Origin: Elusimicrobiota bacterium
GTDB lineage: Bacteria > Elusimicrobiota > Elusimicrobia > UBA1565 > UBA9628
Reading direction: 5' to 3'
Length of the DNA stretch: 64,000 bases
NCBI GenBank assembly: GCA_016207665.1
Contig: JACQPG010000064.1
Span: forward strand, 24,397-88,396
Part shown: positions 36,084 through 44,896 of the stretch, piece by piece
Layout of the letters: every line of letters begins with the position of its first letter
Position numbering within the stretch: the stretch's first letter is position 1
Position numbers and translations under genes: made by a program
Notes under the pieces: model-generated
What the model was told of the DNA's origin: nothing
Seen by the model: the letters and a program-made list of their open reading frames with translations, nothing else
Database searches by the model: none

Positions 36084-37990
36084 CGGGCGGCGAGCTCGGC
36101 GGGGCTCGCGCAACTTTGATGCCACATCTCGAGCATCAGCAAAGCCCAGAGGCGATAGCCGTGCTCTCGCCGGCCGCTTTGATGCTCGGACCAGAGCCGG
36201 CGCAGGGCCGGCTCGTTGAAATAGCCTCTCTTGAGCGCCTCGGGGCCCAGCACCGCTTCCTCCCAAAACCGCTTGAGCGGTCCCCGGAACCACTCTCCCA
36301 AGGGTATGCCGAAGCCCATCTTGCCCCGATTGAAGATCGTCGCGGGCAGCTGATCCTTGAAAGCCTCCTTGAGCAGCCACTTGTGGCCGCGCAAGCCCCG
36401 CAATTTCCATTCCCCCGGCAAGCGGAATACCAGCTCGACGAACTCGTGGTCGAGCAGAGGCGACCGGCCCTCGAGCGAATTGGCCATGGTGGCGATATCC
36501 ATCTTGACCATGAGATTTTCCGGGAGATAGGTCTTGAAATCCACGTAGAGAAGCCGATTGAGCAGGTCGTCCGGAGGTCCCTGGGAAAAGGCCTGGGCCA
36601 GATAGCCCAAGGCCTCGCCCTGTCGAGCGAGCCTGGCCTGGAACTCGGGGCTATAAAGGCCGACCTTGTCCTCCTCGCTGAAATAGCCGATCATCTTGAG
36701 ATAGCGGGCCGGCTCGTCTGCGAAAAGGGCCGAACGGAGAAAACGTTTGACCCGCCAGATCGCGCCGAAAGGAGCGTCGCGCTCGGGCAGCAACTCGGCC
36801 GCGACCTTGAGACCGCGTTGCGCCGGCCCGGGGATTAGATCGAAAAAGCGGGCGGCTTTCATGGCGAAATACCGGATATAGCCGCCGAAATTCTCATCGC
36901 CCCCGTCGCCATTGAGCGCCACCGTGACATGCTTGCGCGTTTCCCGCGCGACATAATAAGAGGGGAGAGCCGAGGAATCCGCGTAGGGCTCCCCATAATG
37001 CCAGGCGAGCTTGGGCAACACCTGGGCCATGTCCGCCTTGACGATGAACTCGGTGTGGTCGCAGCCGTAGCGCTGGGCCAGCTCCCGGGCAAAGGGCAAC
37101 TCCGAAAACTGCTGCTCCTCGAATCCGATGGAGAAAGTCCGCACCGGCCGATCCGAAAACCGGCTCATCAGAGCGACCACGATCGACGAATCGATCCCCC
37201 CGGACAAAAAAGCGCCCAGTGGGACGTCCGAGATCATTCTTAAACGCACCGCTTCCTTGAGTTTGTCCCGGACCAGCGCCTTGGCCTCTTCAGGGTCGCG
37301 GGTGGCCGGGGGCTCGCCCAGCGGAAGATCCCAGTATTTCCTGATCTCGATGCGTCCCTTTTCCATGAGAAGAATATGCCCGGGCGGGAGCTTGCGCGCC
37401 GAACGGTATATCGTATGAGGCGAGGGGATATATTGCAGCGACAGATATTGGTCGATCGCCCCCTCATCCACGTCGCGTGACACTCCCGGCCAAACGAAGA
37501 GCGAGCGCAGCTCAGAGGCGAAGGCGAAAAACCCCGGCTGATCCGTGTAGACCAAGGGCTTCTTGCCGATGCGGTCCCGCGCCAGGAGCAGGCGTTGTTT
37601 GGGCTTGTCCCAGAGCGCGAAGGCGAACATGCCGCGCAAGCGCTTGACGCAATCCGCGCCGAGCTCCTGGTAAAGCGCTAGTATCACCTCGGTGTCCGTC
37701 CTGGTCTTGAAGCGATGCCCTCTCCCCTCCAATTCCGACCGGAGCTCTTGATAATTGTATATCTCGCCGTTGAGCACAACCCAAAGCCGTCCGTCATCGT
37801 AGGAAAGCGGCTGATGCCCGGTTTGCAGGTCGATGATGGCCAGGCGGCGCATGGCCAGACCGGCGGGGCCGTCGATGAAATGCCCGGAGTCGTCAGGACC
37901 CCGATGGGCGAGCAGATTGTTGGCCGCGTCCAGCAGCCCCTGATCCGGGCGACTGCCGTCCTTGGTCACTATCCCGCAGATCCCGCACAT
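36080..37990 (-). CDS. asnB: Asparagine synthase (glutamine-hydrolysing)-like amidotransferase
   Basis: MCGICGIVTKDG (catalytic Cys2), HRGPDDSGHF, FLSGGIDSSIVVALMSRF PP-loop. Confidence 0.93.
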   Translation of the reverse strand: MCGICGIVTKDGSRPDQGLLDAANNLLAHRGPDDSGHFIDGPAGLAMRRLAIIDLQTGHQPLSYDDGRLWVVLNGEIYNYQELRSELEGRGHRFKTRTDTEVILALYQELGADCVKRLRGMFAFALWDKPKQRLLLARDRIGKKPLVYTDQPGFFAFASELRSLFVWPGVSRDVDEGAIDQYLSLQYIPSPHTIYRSARKLPPGHILLMEKGRIEIRKYWDLPLGEPPATRDPEEAKALVRDKLKEAVRLRMISDVPLGAFLSGGIDSSIVVALMSRFSDRPVRTFSIGFEEQQFSELPFARELAQRYGCDHTEFIVKADMAQVLPKLAWHYGEPYADSSALPSYYVARETRKHVTVALNGDGGDENFGGYIRYFAMKAARFFDLIPGPAQRGLKVAAELLPERDAPFGAIWRVKRFLRSALFADEPARYLKMIGYFSEEDKVGLYSPEFQARLARQGEALGYLAQAFSQGPPDDLLNRLLYVDFKTYLPENLMVKMDIATMANSLEGRSPLLDHEFVELVFRLPGEWKLRGLRGHKWLLKEAFKDQLPATIFNRGKMGFGIPLGEWFRGPLKRFWEEAVLGPEALKRGYFNEPALRRLWSEHQSGRREHGYRLWALLMLEMWHQSCASPAELAAR

Positions 37991-37991
37991 A

Positions 37992-39011
37992 TCAGTTCGA
38001 CACCGTCGCGCCGCCGCCGTTCTCGGGAAACAGCCTCAGGCGCAGGCGCTTGAGCCCTCCCCAAGAGGAATAGCCCGAATAAAAGGAAAGATAAAGACTG
38101 GGCGAGATCACGGCCAGCGCCAGAGTGATCATGCGGAAAAGAGCGAATCGCCCGCCCGGCGCGGCCTTCCAGCCCTCCCACCACAGGTCCCAGGCCCGCC
38201 CAGGCTCGGCCCGCAACGCCTCCCTGAGCACCTTCCGCCTCAATATCTCGAGGCTTTGCTTCTGCGCGAAACGCGGGCTGGTCTTGACTCCCCTATCGGC
38301 CAGCCAGGATTCCATGTGGCGCAGGAATATCTCCCTGTTCTTGAAATCCTTGTCGAGCTTGACCGGATCCTCATAGCCTCCCGCGCACCAATTGCAGCCA
38401 TGGAGCCGATGCACGCCCAAGGGCTTGGGCAGGTTGGCGATCTCGGCGTCCAACAGCACCCGGACGGTCAGGAAATCGTCCAGATAATAGAAGAGATCGG
38501 CGGGAATGGGCAGGGCCCTCTCCAGGGCCTTGCGGCGGAAGCAGAGGCCGCTGGTGGCGGTGAACTCGGTACGCGCCTCGAGAAAATCCTCCAAGCGATA
38601 GCGGGGCGGCCAAGCGGGGAAATGCTGGGGCACGGGAGAAAGTCCCTCGTCGGCGTCCTCGAGCCAATGCTCGGCCCCTCCCACCTTGGGATCGTCGAAG
38701 AGCGGCGCCAAGGCGGAGAGCTTGCCGGGCCTGAAAACGTCGTCCGAGTCCAGAAGGCAGACCAGCTCTCCTCGGGCCTCGCTCAGGCCGCGGTTGAAGG
38801 CGGTGGCCTGGCCCTGCCGCTGCTGCAACAGGGCCCTCAGCCGCGAGCCGTAGGACGAGAGCATCTCCCTGGAGCCGTCAGTGGAGCCGTCGTCGACCAC
38901 GATCAGCTCCAAGTCCTTGAAGTCCTGAGACAAGACGCTCTCGATGGCCTGGCGAAGGAAGCGGCCGTAATTGTGATTGTCGATCACGACCGAGAAAAAG
39001 GGCGTGGCCAT
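37992..39011 (-). CDS. GT2 family glycosyltransferase
   Basis: MATPFFSVVIDNHNYGRFLRQAIESVLSQDFKDLELIVVDDGSTDGSREML...CLLDSDDVFRPGKL; alternate TTG start 39023. Confidence 0.92.
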   Translation of the reverse strand: MATPFFSVVIDNHNYGRFLRQAIESVLSQDFKDLELIVVDDGSTDGSREMLSSYGSRLRALLQQRQGQATAFNRGLSEARGELVCLLDSDDVFRPGKLSALAPLFDDPKVGGAEHWLEDADEGLSPVPQHFPAWPPRYRLEDFLEARTEFTATSGLCFRRKALERALPIPADLFYYLDDFLTVRVLLDAEIANLPKPLGVHRLHGCNWCAGGYEDPVKLDKDFKNREIFLRHMESWLADRGVKTSPRFAQKQSLEILRRKVLREALRAEPGRAWDLWWEGWKAAPGGRFALFRMITLALAVISPSLYLSFYSGYSSWGGLKRLRLRLFPENGGGATVSN

Positions 39012-39019
39012 TGACGGAC

Positions 39020-40246
39020 TCAAGATACCATTTTGGGCGCCGGATACTTTTCCAGAACGCGGGCCAGGACGAAATCAAGCTCGAGCTTGGCGATGCAGTC
39101 GTGATGTCCGCAGACCCGATAGTTGAGCCGGTCCTCCATGGCCATGCCGAGCCTGGCGCAAGGGTGGCAGGCGATGCCGGTTCTGATATCGAGATGCCTT
39201 TCCCGATCCCAATAGGCCCCCAGCTCCTCGGGCGTCGAAAGACCCCAGAGCGTCACCGTGGGAACGCCCAGGACCAGGGCGGCCTTGGCCAGGCCGGTGT
39301 CGCAGCTGATGAAAAGATCGCAACTGGCGATCACGGCGAAAGTCTCGAGCAAGCTCGTCTTTCCGACCCAGGAGCTCGCCTGCGGGCAAAGCCGCGCCAC
39401 GCGCTCCACGCTGTCCCGCTCATCCTCGGTCCCCACGAGCGCGATCTCCGCCCCATAGGCCCGAGCTAGCGCGGCGCAAAGCCCACCGAAACGCTCAGCA
39501 TCCCAGATCTTGTGGTATTGATTGTTGGGGGGACCGAGATGGACGCCGATCCTCTTGGCCCCTTCAGGGGCCTTAAGTCCCGCGGGGGTCTTGACCGGCA
39601 GAGCGGGCCGGGAAGCCGCCTCGACCGGCAGACCCAAGGCCTCGATGAGGCGCAGATTGCGCCTGACGGCATGCTCGAAGTCGGGCTCGATCCAGACGAT
39701 CCGGTTGAGCAATAGACGCCGGACCGGCTCGCCTATGACGAGAAGTTGCTTGAGCGTTCTCCAAAGACGAACCGGCCAAAGCGGCCAGCGCGCGATCCGG
39801 CAATGCCCGGCCCTTAATGGGATGACGGAGAGCCCCTCCTGAAAATAGTGGGCCGGCGAGGACAAGGTGAGCACGGCCAGATCGAATTCCCCCGCGGCGA
39901 TGCGCCGATTGATCGCGATCCTTTGGGCCGCGGCGAAGGGGCCTTCCCACTCGTGCAGCCAGATCTCGTCGACCAGGCCCGTGGCGGGCAGCAGCTCCCG
40001 CGTGGTCGGATAGGGGTTGGCCAGAAAGGTGATCTTGGCCTTGGGATAATGCCGGCGCAAGCTCTCGAGGGCCGGCAAGAAGAAGATCAGGTCCCCGATC
40101 GCGGCATAACCCAACACCAATACGCGCCTAATCTCCACGGGGACCGGCGCCGGGCTCAGCATGAGCTTGAGCCGGAGCCAGAGGGCCCGGGCCAGATCGA
40201 AAAAATACCTCACATATGAATCATACAATCTTAAGCCGCTTGACAC
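39020..40246 (-). CDS. GT9 (heptosyltransferase-like) glycosyltransferase
   Basis: RRVLVLGYAAIGDLIFFLPALESLRRHYPKAKITFLANPYPTTREL...RIGVHLGPP...DLFISCDTGLAKAALVLGVPTVTLWG; start uncertain (GTG 40246 or GTG near 40213). Confidence 0.9.
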   Translation of the reverse strand: MSSGLRLYDSYVRYFFDLARALWLRLKLMLSPAPVPVEIRRVLVLGYAAIGDLIFFLPALESLRRHYPKAKITFLANPYPTTRELLPATGLVDEIWLHEWEGPFAAAQRIAINRRIAAGEFDLAVLTLSSPAHYFQEGLSVIPLRAGHCRIARWPLWPVRLWRTLKQLLVIGEPVRRLLLNRIVWIEPDFEHAVRRNLRLIEALGLPVEAASRPALPVKTPAGLKAPEGAKRIGVHLGPPNNQYHKIWDAERFGGLCAALARAYGAEIALVGTEDERDSVERVARLCPQASSWVGKTSLLETFAVIASCDLFISCDTGLAKAALVLGVPTVTLWGLSTPEELGAYWDRERHLDIRTGIACHPCARLGMAMEDRLNYRVCGHHDCIAKLELDFVLARVLEKYPAPKMVS

Positions 40247-40268
40247 TCACAGGGGCGGTATCTATACT
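40240..40268 (+). promoter_or_regulatory. Sigma70-type promoter TTGACA-N17-TATACT
   Basis: -35 TTGACA 40240-40245, 17-nt spacer, -10 TATACT 40263-40268; ATG begins at 40275. Confidence 0.75.
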
Positions 40269-40274
40269 TAGTCG

Positions 40275-42455
40275 ATGCTCCCTGCCTATGGGCAGGCGCT
40301 TGAAAACCCGCGAGGGTACCCGCAGGCGCCCCCCCAACCCCTGATCGAGGACAAGCCGGAGGGCTTCAAGGACGTGCTCTACGCCGTCGAGGATATAGTG
40401 ACGGATTGGGACGGGTTCTCCGCGTTCCTGGCCGCCAAGCGCCCCGACCTTAGTCCCCGGGTTCTGCTCATCAGCCATGACATGTCCGAGATCGAGAACA
40501 TCACCCTCATGGCCCTGGGGGGCGTGGTCAAAGCCCTCAACGGGAGCGTGCGCTATCTGCTGGTCAACGCCCAGAATTGCGACGCCATAGACCGCGCCAT
40601 CGAGGAGTTCCAGCCCGAGTGGATCGGTTTCAACCTCTATACCGGCCTGACCGACCATGTGTTCGAGTGGCTGCGCCTCTTCAAGATCCGCAAGGCGGAG
40701 AAGATATTCAAGAGGAGCTTCGCCGGCTTCGAGGCCGCGGACCGGGCTCTCAAGGAGTTGCTGCGGGAAAACCAAGGGCTGCCGGTGCGCGAGGGCTCGC
40801 GCGTGATCTACGCGCCCATATTGATCGGCGGCCATTACAACAACCACGACTACAAGACCTCCTTCGAGCGAGGCGCGGACTATTCCGTGCGCGGCAAGGG
40901 GATCAACCTGCTCAAGGATATACTCATGGGCCGCTTCCTCCCGGGCATCTATCACGACCCGATCTCCTACCCCAACATACCCGAATTCGACCGGACCGGT
41001 TTTTACCGCGATACCTTCGCTTTCTCGGATAAGCTCAAGAAATACGCCCTGAGCCCGGTCAAGTCCGTTCTGACCGCCCTGGGCTGCGCTTATCGCTGCA
41101 CCTACTGCTATATCAGTTCTCTGGTCGAAAACCAAGCCCAGTCCTATCGCGACAAAGGCATCAAGCCACCTAGCATCATCCAGGACCGGCCCCTGCGTCT
41201 GGTGCTCAACGAGGGCCTGGCCATCAAGAGGCTCGATGAGCAGTACGGCACCCGCACGTCGGCCGTGTTCGATCAAGCCGACATCTCTCTCAACAACCTG
41301 GAATGGTGGGAGGAGTTGCGCCCGCAGTGGACCCAGAAGGTGGGGATACCGTTTTACATTCAGGCCCGTCCGGCTATGCTTTCGGGACAAAAGGGAATAG
41401 ACCGCATCAAGATGATCGCCACCGACAATCTCGTGGCGGGCATATCCATGGCCATCGAATCGGGAGACGAGAACGTCCGCAAGCTGCTCTTAAAGAGGAT
41501 GGAGCCCAACAACATCATCCTGGATGCTCTCAAGAACGTGAAGAGCTTCATGATCCCCATGCGGACCCAGGTCATCACCGGCCTGCCGGTGATCCGTCCG
41601 TTGCGCGACCCCAAAATGGAGATAGGGCTGACGGGCGCGGACGGGCGCCAATACTACTATGACGACCCCGTCCAGGAGTGCCTCAAAGCCTTGGACCTGG
41701 TCGCCTCCTCGGGATTGTTCTCCCGTGAGGACTATTACTGGAATTCGCTCTATTCCCCGTTCCCGGGCACCCCTCTGGGGGATTATTCCTTCCAGGCCGG
41801 CTTCCATGACGGGGCCACGGACAATAAGGAGCGCGCCTACATGTTCACCTCGGAGGTGGGGCTCAACTGCTTCCCGCCTCTGACCAGCAAGAGGCTCGAG
41901 GCCTTCCATCGCACCGCGAACTTCTTCTCCCATCTGCTCAACGGCAAGGACATGATGACGCTCTTCCTCTACGCCAACGAAAGGCATGATCTCGAATCCT
42001 TCGCCGGCTTCATCGACGACAAGAAGGAAATGCTCCTCACCAAGCGCCAATACAGCAAGTTCGGTCTCATTCCCGATCCCACCCCCGACATGCTGAGAGC
42101 TTTTTTCGACCACGCCTTCCCCGGGCCGGACGACGCCTGGTTCAAGCGGGTCAACGAGAAGCTGCTGCCTTATTACGAGATATTGCTCGATGGGCTCGTG
42201 CTGGCCGCCAAGATGGCCGATCGGTTCTTCTTAGAGAAGGAAAAAGGCGCGCGATTCGCCCTGGAGCATCTGACACGCGTGGAAAGGAACCACTATTACG
42301 ACAACAGCTATCATATGTCCTATATCCCGAAGCGCTATTTCGATTTCCTCAAGCCCTATATACACGAGAACCGGCAGGTATTGCTCGCCGCGGAGTCGAA
42401 GCGCAAGGAGCAGCCGGTCGAGGCCTTCGATCAGGAGGTAACTTCCTCTATTTGA
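40275..42455 (+). CDS. B12-binding-type radical SAM protein
   Basis: Rossmann-like N-region (RVLLISHDMSEIENITLMALGGVVKALNGSVRYLLVN...EFQPEWIGFNLYTG...PILIGGHYNNHD), CAYRCTYC (CxxxCxxC, 41085-41108), AGISMAIESGDENVRKLLLKRM. Start may instead be GTG near 40374. Confidence 0.85.
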   Translation: MLPAYGQALENPRGYPQAPPQPLIEDKPEGFKDVLYAVEDIVTDWDGFSAFLAAKRPDLSPRVLLISHDMSEIENITLMALGGVVKALNGSVRYLLVNAQNCDAIDRAIEEFQPEWIGFNLYTGLTDHVFEWLRLFKIRKAEKIFKRSFAGFEAADRALKELLRENQGLPVREGSRVIYAPILIGGHYNNHDYKTSFERGADYSVRGKGINLLKDILMGRFLPGIYHDPISYPNIPEFDRTGFYRDTFAFSDKLKKYALSPVKSVLTALGCAYRCTYCYISSLVENQAQSYRDKGIKPPSIIQDRPLRLVLNEGLAIKRLDEQYGTRTSAVFDQADISLNNLEWWEELRPQWTQKVGIPFYIQARPAMLSGQKGIDRIKMIATDNLVAGISMAIESGDENVRKLLLKRMEPNNIILDALKNVKSFMIPMRTQVITGLPVIRPLRDPKMEIGLTGADGRQYYYDDPVQECLKALDLVASSGLFSREDYYWNSLYSPFPGTPLGDYSFQAGFHDGATDNKERAYMFTSEVGLNCFPPLTSKRLEAFHRTANFFSHLLNGKDMMTLFLYANERHDLESFAGFIDDKKEMLLTKRQYSKFGLIPDPTPDMLRAFFDHAFPGPDDAWFKRVNEKLLPYYEILLDGLVLAAKMADRFFLEKEKGARFALEHLTRVERNHYYDNSYHMSYIPKRYFDFLKPYIHENRQVLLAAESKRKEQPVEAFDQEVTSSI

Positions 42456-43696
42456 GGAAGCGGAAAAAGCATTTTCCCGCCGCGTTTCAGGAAATCCCTC
42501 TCCCTCTCGATGATGCCCTTCCGGAAATGCCATGGCAGCACCAGGAAATAATCGGGGCTCATGGCGCGCGCCTCGGCCTCTGAGATGATGGGGATCTCGC
42601 TGCCGGGAGTCACGCAGCCGAATTTATCCTCGTTGATCTCGGCGATATAGGGGATGTCCTTGCGGGTCAAGCCGCAAAACTGAAGCAGCACGTTCCCTTT
42701 CGTGGAAGCCCCATAACCCAAGAGCCTTCCTCCCTGGCCGCGGATATCCTTGAGCCGCTTGAGCAGATGCTCGCGATGGCGCTGCACCCTGCCCCGGAAC
42801 TCCTCGTAGGGCTTGAGCGTGCTCAATCCCAAGGCCAGCTCGCGCGCCAACGCCTTCTCGATGACGGAGGATTTTTCCTTGAGGCTTGAATCGTCCTTCG
42901 CCGCGGTGACGGAGAAACTTCCGCCGTTGACCTCGTTCCACTCCACGTCCACGATCTTGAGTCCGACTCGTCCGGCCATCCACTGGATCTGGCGCAGGCC
43001 GTAGTATTCCAGATGCTCATGGCAGACCGTGTCATAGGAGTTGGTCTCGAGCATGGCCGGCATATAGCTTTGCTCGAAGACCCATATCCCCTCATCATGC
43101 AGCACGTCGCGTATCTCCCTCATGAAATCCATGGGAGACTCCAGGTCATAGAACATGGCGATGGAGGTGATGACCTTGGCGCGGGTGGTCCCCGCCGCCT
43201 CGCGAATCGCCTTGGCCGAGAAAAACTTGGGGATGACGAGCACGTTGGCCGGATAGTATTTCTTGAATTTCGCCGCCGTGGGATCGATGCCCACCCGGGT
43301 CAGGGTCTCGGGATAGGCCCGGAGGAGCGTGCCGTCGTTGCTGCCGACATCCACCACCAGATCGCCCGCGCCCAGCTTGACTTTCTTGCGTATTGCCGCG
43401 ACCTTGGAGTGGAGATGTTCGACCATCGATCGGTTGAGGCCCGAACGATAGCCGTAATTCTCCCCGTAAAGCTTCTCGAGATCGTAGCTATGCCGAAGCT
43501 GCACCAGCCCGCAGCTCCGCCCTCCCCCGTCCTCCTCGCACTTGACCAGCTCGAGCGGGCCCGGCGCGGCCAGCTGTCTTGGGTCCTTCACGAATATGCC
43601 GGTGGGCGCTTGCCGGCCCAGGTCGAGGATGGACGCGAGCCTGGGATTGCCGCAAATCCGGCATTTGGAGATCGGAATAACGCCGGAAGCGGACAT
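42431..43696 (-). CDS. Sugar C-methyltransferase-like SAM methyltransferase (TylCIII/NDP-hexose C-methyltransferase family architecture)
   Basis: CRICGNPRLASILDLGRQAPTGIF N-terminal zinc-binding pattern; LVVDVGSNDGTLLRAYP; FEQSYMPAMLETNSYDTVCHEHLEYYGLRQI; C-terminal LLGYGASTKGNVLLQFCGL. Confidence 0.9.
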   Translation of the reverse strand: MSASGVIPISKCRICGNPRLASILDLGRQAPTGIFVKDPRQLAAPGPLELVKCEEDGGGRSCGLVQLRHSYDLEKLYGENYGYRSGLNRSMVEHLHSKVAAIRKKVKLGAGDLVVDVGSNDGTLLRAYPETLTRVGIDPTAAKFKKYYPANVLVIPKFFSAKAIREAAGTTRAKVITSIAMFYDLESPMDFMREIRDVLHDEGIWVFEQSYMPAMLETNSYDTVCHEHLEYYGLRQIQWMAGRVGLKIVDVEWNEVNGGSFSVTAAKDDSSLKEKSSVIEKALARELALGLSTLKPYEEFRGRVQRHREHLLKRLKDIRGQGGRLLGYGASTKGNVLLQFCGLTRKDIPYIAEINEDKFGCVTPGSEIPIISEAEARAMSPDYFLVLPWHFRKGIIERERDFLKRGGKMLFPLPQIEEVTS

Positions 43697-43706
43697 GTCG
43701 ACAGTC

Positions 43707-43725
43707 TATCAAAAAAGTTTTGATA
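43707..43725. repeat. Palindrome TATCAAAA-AAG-TTTTGATA in a 45-bp divergent intergenic region
   Basis: Perfect 8-bp arms, read directly. Confidence 0.85.
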
Positions 43726-43741
43726 AAATGGCCAGGCTAAC

Positions 43742-44896
43742 ATGTCGCGCCCCTCAAAGACCGGGAGGCGGCGCCAGTTGCTCTTTTTGCTGGCGCCCCT
43801 AGCCTTGCTGCTCGTACTATTAGCCGCGCTGGAAGTTGCGGCTCGTTGGATCGTTTCACGCAGGCCCAGGCCCATCGTCTATAGCGGCGTCGAGCATCCC
43901 CCTTATTTCAACGCCCCCGGGATCACCGGGGCGCCGCCTATCGTCGGCTTCCCGATCACCTACCGGATCAATCGATCGGGCCTGCGGGGACCCGAGGTCG
44001 CGAAATCCAAGACGGAGCGACGCCGTATCCTCGTCCTGGGCGACTCGGTGGTCTACGGCCTGGCCGTTCATGACCACGAGACCTTCCCCGCCCAACTGGA
44101 GCGCCAGCTCAACGAAGGCCAGGAGCGGGGCTGGGAGGTGCTCAACGGCGGCGTCTCGGGATATGACGCCCAGGATTACGCCGGCTTCTTGAGACTCAAG
44201 GGCCTGGAGCTCGAGCCCGACATCGTGCTATTGGGCCTCTATCGCAACGATCATGTCAACGCCCGCACCCTGGGGGCTAGCCCGGCCGCGCCGGCCTCCC
44301 CCCGCCCACCTCAAAGGCTCAGGAATTTCATGCTCCGCAGCGAATTGATCAAGGGCGGCATGGAGCTGTTGCGGCGGAGCAGGCGCTCCAAGTTCAGGTT
44401 CACGTTGGGACGGACCCTCGACGAGGCCGGAGAGAACCGGGTCAGGTCTTATTTTAAGACCGATGCCGCCACCGCCGATGCCGTGATCCGGTTCGTCAAC
44501 GACTATCGCTATGATCCCTCGGTGGTGGAATCGGTCCTTCCGTGGCTCCTGGACCAGAAGGGCTGGGAGAATGTCGCCAAACCCCTCAAGGAGATAAAGG
44601 GGCTTTGCCGGTCCCGGGGCATCAAACTCCTCGTGCTGATCTTTCCCGTCCAGTTCGAGGTCTTCCCCGGTTATCGCTGGCCCGAGCCGGACAGGACCGT
44701 CGAGCGCATTTTGAACTCCTCCGGCATCTCCTTCGTCAATCTCAAGCCCCTGATGACCCTGACCGGCCGAGGAGACGAGTTTTACCTGGAGCGCGGGGAC
44801 CTGGGCCACCCCTCCGCCGAGGCTTATGAGCTGGCCGCCGCCGCCGCAAGGCGCAAGCTGGCCGACTTGGGTTGGACCCGGGAGCCGAAACGGTGA
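43742..44896 (+). CDS. Membrane-anchored SGNH/GDSL hydrolase-like protein
   Basis: N-terminal TM (LLFLLAPLALLLVLLAALEVAAR); RILVLGDSVVYGLAVHDHETFPAQLE (block I); DRGDLGHPSAEAYELAA-type C-terminal D/H block (LERGDLGHPSAEAY). Confidence 0.85.
   Translation: MSRPSKTGRRRQLLFLLAPLALLLVLLAALEVAARWIVSRRPRPIVYSGVEHPPYFNAPGITGAPPIVGFPITYRINRSGLRGPEVAKSKTERRRILVLGDSVVYGLAVHDHETFPAQLERQLNEGQERGWEVLNGGVSGYDAQDYAGFLRLKGLELEPDIVLLGLYRNDHVNARTLGASPAAPASPRPPQRLRNFMLRSELIKGGMELLRRSRRSKFRFTLGRTLDEAGENRVRSYFKTDAATADAVIRFVNDYRYDPSVVESVLPWLLDQKGWENVAKPLKEIKGLCRSRGIKLLVLIFPVQFEVFPGYRWPEPDRTVERILNSSGISFVNLKPLMTLTGRGDEFYLERGDLGHPSAEAYELAAAAARRKLADLGWTREPKR

Noticed and set aside
40221-41390. 389-aa minus-strand ORF opposite the radical SAM gene
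   Set aside because: Overlaps canonical CxxxCxxC coding frame; no family signature.
43707-43725. Palindrome as a rho-independent terminator
   Set aside because: Located between divergent gene starts and AT-only stem; operator/promoter interpretation fits better.
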